The notes below the pieces were generated by a model, which was given only the letters and a program-made list of their open reading frames with translations, searched no databases and was not told the origin of the DNA. Shown here in pieces: positions 32,700 to 44,585 of a DNA stretch of 64,000 bases (position 1 is the stretch's first letter; each line of letters starts with the position of its first letter). The translations under genes were made by a program, and so were the position numbers. The stretch comes from Corythucha ciliata (lineage: Eukaryota; Arthropoda; Insecta; Hemiptera; Tingidae): positions 37,634,164-37,698,163 of the forward strand of contig CM075941.1 of NCBI GenBank assembly GCA_038030265.1. The letters run 5' to 3'.

Positions 32700-33535
32700 T
32701 GATATGCTAATGCATGACAAAGAAGAGGGGAACAACACAATTGATGTATACATCCGCAACTATTCTTCTTAACTAAAATAACACGATTCAACTTAAAAGA
32801 AATCACTTCCCATTAAAAGCAGCCATAACGCTGCTAGGCCATGACACTAGATTGTATGAGGAGCGGAGGTCTGCGCCGTTCTGCACATACATTTACCAAC
32901 ACCGCATGGTGATTCCGCACATTAACTAAAAGTGCGCGGTAAAATTCCGATGCTCTCACTTTTTTTGGAGAGGTTTCCGACTTTTACCAAGCTTGTCTAT
33001 GAATCCTAGTATTTACCTTGTTTGGAGAGAACTTTATCAATCATTCGAACTTTATAACCAACGCTGTTGGTGAATGCTAGGATTTACCGGTAAATGCTAA
33101 GTTTTACCAACCGTCAATCTTTCACTGTTACATAATATATTTGGATTTATCGACGGTTAGAAACCTTAGAGCCTGAAAGGCCTCCATATTGTGCCAGTTC
33201 GGATGGACGCGTACGTTTATATCATGGATTGAGTGTTGAGTGATAATGCGTCAATGTAGCCATTAATAAATGAATTTAGGCGTCCATGAAGTGCTCATTC
33301 ACAAACGATTTCCTCCGATTGTTTGATTTGTGAGAAGCTATTGAGAAGGTCACGCGAATGCTGTTATTACGTCATCAGTCTATCAAGTCTATAAAATCAG
33401 AAGAGAAATTCATTCACCATGATATGCATGAACAACTGTACATCAGCCAACCAAAAACAGTAAACTGCAGGCGAGTGTGCACGCACATTTTTTTTTTAAT
33501 TCCTAAAATCGGCAAAAAACGGTAATTTTTCACAT
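32700..33535. other. No gene seen; local TTTACC repeats
   Basis: Between about 32935 and 33115 there are several short words of the type GGATTTACC or GTTTTACCAA, including the palindrome ATTTACCGGTAAAT near 33085. They do not form a regular array. Confidence 0.35.
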
Positions 33536-33538
33536 CTG

Positions 33539-33636
33539 GGCCCTATTGCACAATGTTTTATTAGCTAATATCACAGCTGTTTTATTAGCTAATATTAGCT
33601 ATATTATTAGCTAATAAAACATTGTGCAATAGGGCC
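33539..33636. mobile_element. 98-bp MITE with 32-bp perfect TIRs and CTG target duplication
   Basis: GGCCCTATTGCACAATGTTT followed by TATTAGCTAATA is present as a perfect inverted copy at the other end. CTG flanks both ends (33536-33538 and 33637-33639). The short interior repeats TTAGCTAATA in both orientations. It shares the GG start and the CTG target with the MITE at 28672-28800. Confidence 0.85.
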
Positions 33637-33699
33637 CTGGCCCCAAAAAATATAGTGACCCCGGAAAGGGCCATAATCCGCGGATTTCACCCCATTAAA

Positions 33700-34240
33700 C
33701 TGGAATTTCGCTAATTTAACCTTTCCAAGCCCAAATTTCTCGAATTATTGGCACTCGCGCAACCCAATCTCTCGGGGTTTTTTTCACATGAAAAGCCGGT
33801 TTTGCGGATTGGACGTAAGAAAACAATTTCGAGGAGCTGGCTCCTTAAAAAAAAACAACTCTGTGGATTTCACGCCTTTGAAGTCAAAATTTTCGAATGT
33901 TCGCTCATTTTAAAGAGCAGTTTCGTGGTTCTGGGAAGCCAATTTGGAGGTTCTGGCTGTTTCAAAAATGTGCAGTGTTGGTTCATTAAAAACCAATTTC
34001 ACGGGGTCGATTCACCTGGAAAAGCAAGTAATTTTGCGGGCTTCACTGCATGCGATTTTGATGTTTCGCCGTTCAAAAAGTAAAAAGTATCATTTTAAAT
34101 AATCACTTCCGCGGATTGAGCTCATTCAACCCCTTAATTTCGTAGACGTGGCCCTTTTAGGAACCAATTTAGTGAATTAGTGGCGTCTTCAAAAACGAAA
34201 TTTCGAGGAGTTGGATCATTGGAGACCCAGCTAAAAACCT
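33700..34240 (-). repeat. Family A degenerate array, minus polarity
   Basis: Units such as CCAATTTCACGGGGTCGATT, AATTTCGAGGAGTTGGATCA, CAATTTAGTGAATTAGTGG and TTTTGCGGGCTTCACTG repeat every ~30-36 bp. Open frames here (33748-34083) are by-products. Confidence 0.6.
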
Positions 34241-34259
34241 GGGGCTTTACTAAAGGGGT

Positions 34260-36257
34260 CCTTACGCGAATGGTATACTATTGCGCAATAAATATTTACA
34301 ATATTTTCACGTTTATCCAACACGTCTTCTTTCTCATTCTTATTAGGGTTGGCATAGATCCAGCACTGTAAGTATTCTCAGCATAATTTTGATACTTATT
34401 TTAATACTTTCATTTAATTTGATTCAGTTTCAGTACTTGGAGAGTAATGGTTCGGGGCCGGCAGACGCCCGATTGGGCTGACTTAATGAGTCTATAGGAG
34501 CGAAACTTTCGGGGGGGGGGGGCTAATTTTTGTTAATTATTCTCGTGTGGTACTAAAGTTACGTCAATTAATAATTGGTAACAATCGGATAATCTTACTC
34601 GTCATGGTTATCTTACTCGTGAACTTCATGGAATAATGAAGGAAGAATTAGTACAGTTTTGTTTTTATAGCCGACCGAAAACACGAACGTGGTCACACAA
34701 TGCTCTTCCGTCTGTGAAATAGTAAAAATACTTTTTTCCCAGGAAATAAAAAATTGAGAATGCTGTAACTACTCTCCTAATAAATCATTTTGAATAGAAG
34801 CTGAGACAGTCTATAGTGATTAGTTTTATTTTTACAGACGTGACCATTGCAAGCTCAAGGGAATTATTTTTACGAGTGGCTTAAAAGTGCTCATTTTGCA
34901 CCAAGTCGTTCGGCTACCGACACACCGCTAGAGAACTCTTCTGAACAAAAGGCGGTAATCGTACAAATGGCCGTGTAATGAGCATTCCATACGTACGGTG
35001 AGGAAGAATTTCATTTTTTTCCTTAATAATGAGATACCAAAGGCTGTTTACCGAAACGAATCGCATTTATAGAAAGCTTGTTAAAAGCGGCTGTCCATTA
35101 GGTTTGGAGTGGTGGCTTGGATGGGGCATAAACCCGGGGAGAGGATTTGGACCTTTTTTTTTTTTGTTTTAAGTGCCCTTCGGAGGTGAATCAAATCTCG
35201 GAGTGCAGTTAAAACCTTTTGCGTCGGGCCAGTAGAGCAGGCTGGTCAGCACGGTTTAGTATCCTTTTTCCCCACCCTCTTTCTCTTTGTGCTAACTGTG
35301 GAGCTGGGATTACTTTTCAAATTACCTCTGGGAAAATAGGAAAGGCTCTATAAACCCACCCTCCTTCTACAGTTCAATCGTATTGTTTCGTGTGTTTTTT
35401 TTTTTTTTTTTCCTAGACCGTGAAAAATCTACGTTTTATGACGAGAGGTGGGGGAGTTGCCGCGGATTTAAAATCACAGCGGGAGATTGGTGGTGTTAGC
35501 ATTTGATTTAGAGACATTTTTCATTACTAATTGATGCATTCATCAATAACACATGTCAAATAACCCTCAGACATCAGTCAATCCCTGTAAATTAGCAGAG
35601 TTGGTGAAAACCGCGAGAGGTAAATCTGGGCAATCGGATCCTGCAGGCTTATCTTCTTCCAACCCCTACACACATTTGGAAAAGAGCTTGGTTTATTCAT
35701 TGTTAACTCTTTTTTTCCATTCTTTCGTTCGTTCGTGTTGATTTCGTTTTTTTCAAGTTTGTGTACCAAGCAAGATTAATATTATGTGAAAAAATAATTC
35801 AGGATTCTGGTTTTATAGAGCCACAATAATAAATAAAGTACAACCAATTTCAAATAATACTTATGAATAATGAATTCTGAGGTTTTTTAACCGATTAGCA
35901 AGAACACCGTAGTTTTTGGAGTATAATGGAAGTTGCTCGAGCGTTGAGTTATTCGGGAAAGAGAGCTAGCCAGGGAGGAGTTGAGCAAACATCCATCTAC
36001 CCAAGTATTCGGAACCTATCAAGAACAGTCGTAGCGGAAGTAACCGTAGCTTCGGGGCGAGCGGACGCTCTTCTTGCTGTAAGGAAAAGGTTTGGTCTGT
36101 GGGAAATTCAAACATTAGATACAATGCGTCCGACAGAGAATATTTTGTGTTGACGTTAGTATTTGAGCATTACATCCTCCAGCGGTTTGGGATGTAGAAA
36201 AGAAAAAAAGAAGAAAAAAATGAGCAAGGTGTCTTGAAACGTACCCAAAATTATTAT
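34260..36257. other. About 2 kb with no recognisable gene
   Basis: Homopolymers (12 G at about 34501, T runs at 35155 and 35395) but no coding motif or TIR pair. The 75-codon frame at 35926-36153 has no domain. Confidence 0.4.
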
Positions 36258-39200
36258 TCTCGAGCTCCTCATTAGGACAAACAAATTACTTCTCCCGCCT
36301 TTCGACAGCACATAATCGAAAAGTACTAGGTAAATACTTTCAAATTTGTCGGATGAGTGAATACAAATAAGAATTTTGGACGGCTTAATGACATCAAAAG
36401 CTGGGGGTTATTTAAAAATCACAATGCGACGGAGACAAAACATTACTCTGTTGCTGAGGGTTAAAATATTCACAGAGGATATAAAAAAAAAGAGGGGGAG
36501 CGAGCCTTTAGGCGATCAGATGCATTGTAAGGTAATGCATGGTGAATAATAGATTCCATGTATCAACAGCCTGAGGACTTCCAACTCACTCGCTTCTAAA
36601 ATTGACTTTGTCAGTGGGATTTGTTCTCGTCAAATTGTTTAAATCAAAAAAAAGAAAAGGATAAAAAAGTTTTAAAAAAAACAGACCCACTGTTTTTTGG
36701 ATCACGTATATTAACCGCTCATTTCATTCCTTACTTGTATTCCTTTCAATTCCCCGTCTCTCGCAGGAAGGGTCCAACTCGCGGAAAGCCATAAATTGCA
36801 GAAAGCGTTTTCCACTTTTTCTGCCTTCAAAACTCAAACTCACAAGGTAAAGCCAGCCGTGGCGAGGCGAATGGCGTTTCTAAATTAAGTGCAACCAAGT
36901 GCGGTGTTTTCTATTCATGTATAACCTTTAATATTCACTTCGGATCTTTGAATTTAGCAGTTTCTTCCGAAACTAATTTCTTCCTTTCTCGTAAAACTTG
37001 GAATCTCGTAAAACGTGTTAAATTTCTATTATCCACGTTATAGTACACCGAAAAAGCAGTTAATTGTTGTCTATTATAGACATTAGAGTATAGAAATCCG
37101 TGCGGAGGAGGATATGAACTCAGAAGTTTAATTTTTTTCAATATTTTGGACGTATACCTCATTATTTTCTTCTATGGAAATCACTGCGCCTCGAATATTC
37201 TCCTCGAAGTACTTTTGGCATTATTTTCAAACTTATAAAAGTCTGAAGATCTGGTAAATTGGATCCTGCCCTTTTTTTAATTCGAGATTTAATTATGCTG
37301 TCAACTTCAAATCTTCTCATTTCTCCGGCTTTTCAGGAAATATAGGGGGAAAAAAAGAGAGGTTGAAATCTTGTTAACGTGTTATCCCAATAGAAGTATA
37401 ATATGAATTATAAAAGTGGTGGGATCCGAAGTTGAAGGGCCCTCCTTTTGAATATTTTGAGAGCATCGACCGTAGCTTCTCCGTGACATTTCTTCCACTG
37501 TCGAGATAATATGTTAAGATCTTGATAAAGTTAATGAGGAATATTGAGAGGCACTCTCTGGGGACATCAACAGTGAATGCACGTAATTAGACGAAGCGGG
37601 GGATTTTTTTTTTTCCTAACTGCCCTCGAGGCTTCTTTTCATGTGTAAATCAATCAGCGGCCTCTTCCCTGAGTCTAATATCTCTCCACTCGGAGAGTCG
37701 GCTCCGTGAGAAGGTATAAGCAGTGTCGAATTACCTGGGCGGTCTGTAACAATGGAGATGGAAAAAGAGAGTGAGACCGGGGCGACGATTTAGCATTATA
37801 ATAGCGATGGATTCTTGTTGATAATTCGTCTTATTCCACACTGATGGATAGAGGGAGGAGAGGGTCGATGACCCTCGATGGGGAATTCTTAATATCCCAA
37901 GAATTCGTTTGTCTGAACTGCCCTAACATAACTGAGAGCAGAAATGCACCACAGCTATGAAATTCACAATTACACTGGCGTTAATTTGCGCATTTTTTCT
38001 CGAGCTCCTCATTAGGACAAACAAATTACTTCTCCCGCCTTTCGACAGCACATAATCGAAAAGTACTAGGTAAATACTTTCAAATTTGTCGGATGAGTGA
38101 ATACAAATAAGAATTTTGGACGGCTTAATGACATCAAAAGCTGGGGGTTATTTAAAAATCACAATGCGACGGAGACAAAACATTACTCTGTTGCTGAGGG
38201 TTAAAATATTCACAGAGGATATAAAAAAAAAGAGGGGGAGCGAGCCTTTAGGCGATCAGATGCATTGTAAGGTAATGCATGGTGAATAATAGATTCCATG
38301 TATCAACAGCCTGAGGACTTCCAACTCACTCGCTTCTAAAATTGACTTTGTCAGTGGGATTTGTTCTCGTCAAATTGTTTAAATCAAAAAAAAGAAAAGG
38401 ATAAAAAAGTTTTAAAAAAAACAGACCCACTGTTTTTTGGATCACGTATATTAACCGCTCATTTCTTTCCTTACTTGTATTCCTTTCAATTCCCCGTCTC
38501 TCGCAGGAAGGGTCCAACTCGCGGAAAGCCATAAATTGCAGAAAGCGTTTTCCACTTTTTCTGCCTTCAAAACTCAAACTCACAAGGTAAAGCCAGCCGT
38601 GGCGAGGCGAATGGCGTTTCTAAATTAAGTGCAACCAAGTGCGGTGTTTTCTATTCATGTATAACCTTTAATATTCACTTCGGATCTTTGAATTTAGCAG
38701 TTTCTTCCGAAACTAATTTCTTCCTTTCTCGTAAAACTTGGAATCTCGTAAAACGTGTTAAATTTCTATTATCCACGTTATAGTACACCGAAAAAGCAGT
38801 TAATTGTTGTCTATTATAGACATTAGAGTATAGAAATCCGTGCGGAGGAGGATATGAACTCAGAAGTTTAATTTTTTTCAATATTTTGGATGTATACCTC
38901 ATTATTTTCTTCTATGGAAATCACTGCGCCTCGAATATTCTCCTCGAAGTACTTTTGGCATTATTTTCAAACTTATAAAAGTCTGAAGATCTGGTAAATT
39001 GGATCCTGCCCTTTTTTTAATTCGAGATTTAATTATGCTGTCAACTTCAAATCTTCTCATTTCTCCGGCTTTTCAGGAAATATAGGGGGAAAAAAAGAGA
39101 GGTTGAAATCTTGTTAACGTGTTATCCCAATAGAAGTATAATATGAATTATAAAAGTGGTGGGATCCGAAGTTGAAGGGCCCTCCTTTTGAATATTTTGA

Positions 39201-39737
39201 GAGCATCGACCGTAGCTTCTCCGTGACATTTCTTCCACTGTCGAGATAATATGTTAAGATCTTGATAAAGTTAATGAGGAATATTGAGAGGCACTCTCTG
39301 GGGACATCAACAGTGAATGCACGTAATTAGACGAAGCGGGGGATTTTTTTTTTTCCTAACTGCCCTCGAGGCTTCTTTTCATGTGTAAATCAATCAGCGG
39401 CCTCTTCCCTGAGTCTAATATCTCTCCACTCGGAGAGTCGGCTCCGTGAGAAGGTATAAGCAGTGTCGAATTACCTGGGCGGTCTGTAACAATGGAGATG
39501 GAAAAAGAGAGTGAGACCGGGGCGACGATTTAGCATTATAATAGCGATGGATTCTTGTTGATAATTCTTCTTATTCCACACTGATGGATAGAGGGAGGAG
39601 AGGGTCGATGACCCTCGATGGGGAATTCTTAATATCCCAAGAATTCGTTTGTCTGAACTGCCCTAACATAACTGAGAGCAGAAATGCACCACAGCTATGA
39701 AATTCACAATTACACTGGCGTTAATTTGCGCATTTTT
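36258..39737. repeat. Tandem duplication, period exactly 1740 bp, ~99.8% identical
   Basis: Copy 1 is 36258-37997 and copy 2 is 37998-39737. The start CTCGAGCTCCTCATTAGGAC recurs at +1740, and the last shared word is GCGCATTTTT. I noted only three substitutions (A36726/T38466, C37151/T38891, G37828/T39568) and no length change. Microhomology at the junction is about 1 bp. The unit carries no recognised gene, TIR or retroelement; duplicated 75-codon minus frames (36935-37162 and 38675-38902) have no domain. It is a very young duplication or two haplotypes assembled in series. Confidence 0.95.
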
Positions 39738-39739
39738 CG

Positions 39740-40360
39740 CGTCAAAAGCACGTGACACCTATTTTAAAGAGAATGATACTCGGCGAGAAAATATTGAGCT
39801 TAATAAGCGATTTGCCAACATTGCGTCGTGTGCAATGAGAAAAAAAAAAAGTTGAAGGGATTACATTTTTACAGTTATACAATTGACTGCTTAGAAGTTA
39901 GGCCGAGTGAAAAAATGTTTTCCTTCCACTATGCTTGGAAGGAGGTGGAAAGAGCCTGCAGCTTCAGAAGTTGGGACAGAAGGATATGGGTCGGTTTTCA
40001 AAAGTCCTCACCTCTCACCATCATCATTAATTTGAAAATACTGCCCCCTCCTTCTGTTGACACAAATCTCATATTATATGATCCATAAACTGCTAATGCG
40101 TGCGCCTTGAAATGTTTAAATGCTCCACGAAAAGCATGCTTTTCCTTGGAAACTCCTCGTCTGCATTTACAATTTCCAATTTCATACCCCCGCAAAAGCT
40201 GGAAATGTGCCAAGAAAATCAGGTTATGAACCTAAATATTCTAAATTCATTACTATAAAAAAAAAAACAATGCAAGGAATAAACTGGGGTAATTCAGGCC
40301 CAGTGCACTCACGCTACACTCCCTCTTCTACCACCAAATACACCCGTTTGTACATATCGA
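39740..40360. other. No gene seen
   Basis: AT-rich DNA with frames up to 86 codons and no domain. A short family A-like word (AAATTTCGTGGGTTTGGCTT) begins near 40364. Confidence 0.35.
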
Positions 40361-40429
40361 AATAAATTTCGTGGGTTTGGCTTTTCAGATTCGAACATCA
40401 CAATTACCGCTGGATTTGCTCAATCAGAA

Positions 40430-40638
40430 GGCCAATTTCGCAGGAATTGCGTCGGGCAGGAAGCCCGACAGAAACCCCGCGGGGATGGGTCTTATGAGCT
40501 GGGGATGAAGACATGCACTATATGGACCGGACCGGACAATAAATGAGTCCCTTGCCCGGGTTGCGTATTTACAATCACCCGCATGGAGTTTGTAGCTAAA
40601 AGACGCCGCCTGTTCAAACTGCCGCAATCCTCCTATAG
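40430..40638. other. GC-richer unexplained segment abutting a TIR element
   Basis: About 200 bp clearly richer in G+C than its flanks. It contains a GTCGGGCAGGAAGCCCGAC hairpin, and a 67-codon minus frame spans it. It ends right where the 40639-41212 element begins. The composition suggests a fragment of a transposon or transcribed gene, but I cannot assign it. Confidence 0.3.
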
Positions 40639-41212
40639 AGTCCGGGAGCCCACCGTATTAAAATCCGGGTCAGCTGATCGTGTCTGGCACTTGCGCCGGA
40701 CGTTTTTCATGGTCTAGGAGATGACACTTTTGATATCACCAGAAATTTTCCTTCGGACAGGGGCTCACAACAGAGCTAGCTGTTGGTAAACACACTTTTG
40801 GGTGATTTGAAAACGACTGGTGGGAGTAAAAATTCATTTCCCACAATCAAAACGTTACGAAACCAACAACGCCATCCAACTTGATTGTGGATGGCGCCAT
40901 GAGCGAGTTTTTAAAAAATTGAAATTTCGAGGCTTACTAGTAGCCAGGGTTTTATTCGAAATTGGATGGCGATGGTGGTTTTCTAGTTTATTAATTTCGA
41001 AGAAGGAAGAACCAATTTTTACATTTGCCAGCCGTTTTCAAATGCCCCAAAGGCGTGTTTGCCAACAGCTAGCTCGGTTGTCAGCCCCTGTCCTACGGAA
41101 AATTTCTAGCGATATCAGAATAGTCATCTCCTAGACCATAAAAAACTTCCGGCGCAAGTGCCAGACACGATCAGACGACCCGAATTTTCCATACGGTGTG
41201 GGCTCCCGGACT
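40639..41212. mobile_element. TIR element with ~200-bp inverted arms
   Basis: The left arm runs AGTCCGGGAGCCCACCGTAT, GATCGTGTCTGGCACTTGCG, CATGGTCTAGGAGATGAC and GGACAGGGGCTCACAAC, then TTGAAAACGACTGG. The right arm repeats all of these inverted (AGTCCGGGAGCCCACACCGT and so on). Total length is 574 bp. The first ~150 bp of the left arm recur at 50641-50790. The central ~180 bp contain no transposase. The target duplication is unclear (TAG-like words on both sides). It is probably a non-autonomous DNA transposon or foldback element. Confidence 0.8.
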
Positions 41213-42073
41213 ACTACGAGTTCAGAGCCCATGCTTTTTTTTATTTTGTTAGTTCTACTTTCGGGTTGCCAATCCAATGAACACGTTTTAGTATTTTTAG
41301 TGGAGACACATCAAGGCTTGTCTCACACATGCGAGGTATCACGCAGCTCCCGCCGTTAATTCGAAATTTCTGAGGCAATGGGGAACTTGCATGAATTCGC
41401 ACTTACTTAGACAGAAGGATATCAACGGTAGTTGCAGCCCGATTGGTGCGTCTGATGATTATTTAATAAATTTCAAAGTTCTTCAGGAAAGGATGGATGG
41501 TGCGAGGGGAAATGACGTCAATGTGTAGTTGTGAAGCATTTGAGGGAACTCTAAAATATTTTGTTTACAAATAACAAGAAAAATTTAACCCGGAAAACGC
41601 GTCTTCCCCCCCCCCCTCTTAACATCACCATCTATTTCATTAACTGCCCTTTGACGTAATTAAACCACCCACTCAAAATTTTTAAAAATTCGCTTCAAAA
41701 AAATCATTGATTGATTTCAACGTTTAATGTGAGCAACAGTCTCGTGGAAGAGCCCTTTAAGAGAAATACCAGTGCTAGAAAAATGTGCAAGTTCACCTTT
41801 AGTAGCTAACGTAGAGAAAAAGTGCTAATTTATTGCTAAAATTTGAATAAAAATCACTAGTTCGTGACTGAAATTGCGAAAAATCGCTTGATGCTTGCGT
41901 GTAGGTCACATAAGATTCCAAACTTGAAAAATCAGATGCACGCTATTCCTGCACGAAACGAACTGAATTTGGTACGGTATCATTCTTAGGCCGGAGAGGG
42001 GAGCATTAGAATGGGTTGATGTGTTGTGTAAAAAGATCTTATCTGCACTACATGCATCATACATTTATTATAA
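41213..42073. other. No gene; includes a short family B array at 41770-41900
   Basis: Words CGTAGAGAAAAAGTGCTAAT, TGCTAAAATTTGAATAAAAA and TTGCGAAAAATCGCTTGATG at 41800-41895 are minus-polarity family B units. The remaining DNA shows no coding motif. A C run (about 41607) is present. Confidence 0.4.
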
Positions 42074-42215
42074 AGGCCTAATTACACCAACCGGGTAGGT
42101 AGGCACAGGCAAAATCAATGTTCGTCACTCGGTCGAGTATACTTACTGTCTGTGGTGATTACTGATTACACATAGGTTTTACTCGGCCGAGCACTCGGTA
42201 CGTGTAATTGGGCCT
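42074..42215. mobile_element. MITE with TAA target duplication
   Basis: The left end AGGCCTAATTACACCAACCG pairs with the right end, read on the other strand as AGGCCCAATTACACGTACCG. TAA lies outside both ends (42071-42073 and 42216-42218). The interior has ACTCGG(T/C)CGAG palindromic words. Length is 142 bp. A 3-bp TAA duplication and GGCC-type ends fit PIF/Harbinger-like MITEs. Confidence 0.75.
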
Positions 42216-42231
42216 TAAATGTGCTTTTTCG

Positions 42232-42360
42232 ATCAGACCGAAACCGAGACGTAGTCTCAAGAAAACGAGACTGAAGTCTCGGTCTCGATTCAAGAGTAGT
42301 GTTACTGGTCTCGGTCTCGAACTCGGTTTCGAGACCGAGACTTTTTCTCGGCCTCTTCCG
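42232..42360. repeat. GGTCTCG/CGAGACC inverted-repeat cluster
   Basis: GACCGAAACCGAGAC, GTCTCGGTCTCG, GGTCTCGGTCTCGAACTCGG and TTTCGAGACCGAGAC recur in both orientations, making a strongly self-complementary segment next to the MITE at 42074-42215. A 106-codon minus frame covers it, but the composition explains that frame. Confidence 0.5.
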
Positions 42361-43075
42361 GCGCTCTGCACTCGTGGGCCGACGGCTCTATAAGGCAGAA
42401 CCCGCTTGGTTTGCCTCGAAGAAACCAAGTTGCTTGTGTCCGTGCCTTCGACGATATTAGGCGGACAAGGCCACAACACACAATTATAACGTTTTCAAAA
42501 TTATCTTGTTCATTGACTGAATTGCCAGTTAAAGAAATTTTTGTGGCCCAAAAAATCGGTATCTAGAAAGTTCGTTCACTCAAAAAATCGGAGTTTGTCC
42601 AGTTTTCGGCCGCGTTGTTAATTTCTGTTTCAACGCCAAGATCCGATTTGATCATGATTATACGATCACACAAATGCCATTGATGCCATCAATGTGCATT
42701 GATTTCGCGGTTTCAGTAAAATCGCGACTTGCCATTTTTTGGGTTCACGCCTCCCTCCCAACAGCCGATACCATACAGAACAGATCACCAATGCTGCAAA
42801 TCATCCATCAATTATCATAGATCCACGAAATTTGAGGTTGAAAGATTTAGAACCTCAAAATTATTATTTTTTTCCAAATTGTCAACCCTGCGAAATTTGC
42901 TATTTTGATGAGCGATGCCCCACAAAATAGCTTTTTAAATCTGTTAAAAGCGTGCGATTTTATTTTTCCTGCAGCAAAACCTGTGAAAATTCCTTTTATG
43001 GGTGATCCGCAGCCAGTACCGCGGCCTTAGACATTTGGCGACCCGTGCGAGTCATTCAGCCCCCCCCCCCCACAA
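42360..43075. other. No gene; family A patch at about 42815-42920
   Basis: ATCCACGAAATTTGAGGTTG and CAACCCTGCGAAATTTGCTA are family A words in plus polarity. A 10-nt C run precedes 43070. Nothing else is recognised. Confidence 0.4.
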
Positions 43076-43079
43076 ACAT

Positions 43080-43990
43080 TAATCCCTCTCATTAGCAATT
43101 TTTCTTGTTTTTGCCACGAATTAGCATTTTTCCTCATTTTAGCCACTAATTAACGATTTTTCTATATTTCTACTGTGAATTACAGTTTTTTCCTGAATTT
43201 TATCCGCGAATTAGCGTTCTTTCCTCATTTTGCCGCGGATTAGCGAATTTTTTTATTTTGAACTACGAAGTTGTCATGAGAAGCCATGAACCCATGCGTT
43301 TTCTCCATTTTAAACGCAATCTAGCGTTTTTTCCTTTTTCTCAATTTCATAGATGCATTAGCGATTTTTCTCCATTTTAGCCACGGATTAGCGTTTTTTA
43401 AAAAATTTTAACCGGGAATTATCAATTACTGCTTTTTCTTAACTCGTGATTTAGCGCTTTTCCTCAATTCTATCTGGTAATCACAGATTTTTAGCCATTT
43501 TTCTAAATTTTAACCCCGTATTAGCGCCATTCTTAATTTTTTTCAGGAATCCTCGAATTATAGCCCTTTTTTACTATTTTGGCCACGAACATTAGCACTC
43601 TTCGTCAACATTATAGCAAACGGCAGAATAGCAAAATAGGGCGCTTTCTCAGTTCTAGCCGCCTAATGACCTCCAAACAATAAGGATTAGCATTTTTTCT
43701 CTATTTCGAGCCAAATTCTCCAAATTTGACATTGGGTTTCTGCCAAATTGTCTCCAGAAGGCCCCAAGACAATGCCAACGCTCTTTTTTAACTAATTTAT
43801 TTCGATGTTTATCGTTTTGAAATATTCGACGTTCAGCGACCGGAATCTAATTACCAAATTACGTGAAATTCTGTTTTTGGGGTAGCCAGCCCCATGAATT
43901 TTTCTTTTTTTTCACGGAGCCAGACTCACGAATTTGGTTTTGAACGAGCTGATTCAACGAAATGGCTTTTTTGTACAGCCGGGCGTAAAG
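43080..43990 (+). repeat. Family B array followed by family A patch
   Basis: 43080-43740 consists of ~33-bp family B units (GCATTTTTCCTCATTTTAGC, CACGGATTAGCGTTTTT, CACTAATTAACGATTTTTC and others). From about 43850 to 43990 the sequence changes to family A words (ACTCACGAATTTGGTTTTGA, CAACGAAATGGCTTTTTTG). Adjacent families suggest they arise or spread together. Confidence 0.6.
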
Positions 43991-44297
43991 ACTCGAAATT
44001 CACCCGCTGGGAGAGTCTTGAGCGGGCGACATGAGGTTCATTCCGCCCGCCGGGCGTAAAGAAAAATATCAGCCCGCTGCGTCTTCTTTTAGGTCTTTTG
44101 TTGTTGTTTAGCTGTTTTAATTTTTCTTCCTAATTTTGTTTTTAAATTGAACATTAGCCATAAAAACACAAAAATAAGGACTGTAAATTACGCTGAGAGG
44201 CGATTAAAGTTCTCTCTGTATCAGCTATGTCATCCTTCCATTCGCTGGTTAGAGTATGTGTTCACTTCAGTTTATTAAGCAAACCATATGCTTTGCG

Positions 44298-44385
44298 TCT
44301 GTGGAGTCTGTGCAACCTATCAAATTGCTTCATTTTTCGAAGGAATTAATTTTATTGGTTGCATAGACGACTCCACAGACACATA
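44298..44385. repeat. Hairpin, MITE-like
   Basis: GTCTGTGGAGTCTGTGCAAC pairs with the right arm, read on the other strand as GTCTGTGGAGTCGTCTATGC then AACC. Spacer is about 40 bp. Confidence 0.55.
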
Positions 44386-44585
44386 GCTTCTGATCGGGGG
44401 CTTTAAGACTGGTTTTTTGATTATTATTATAATAATTATGAACTTCGGCTGTACAAAAAATAGCGTAAAACACTCCTCCTCATTACCTCGGGGCTTCACC
44501 TCGGGCACTTCCTGTCGCCCTCGACCGTAATGAGCGTCATACCGCCCTTGGATCGTAATATACTTGTAGTGGAACAACATCCCAC

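Noticed and set aside
36935..37162. 75-codon frame identical in both 1740-bp copies
   Set aside because: Identity reflects the recent tandem duplication, not selection; no domain or splice context.
42159..42479. 106-codon minus frame
   Set aside because: It spans the GAGACC inverted-repeat cluster and a MITE end; composition explains its openness.
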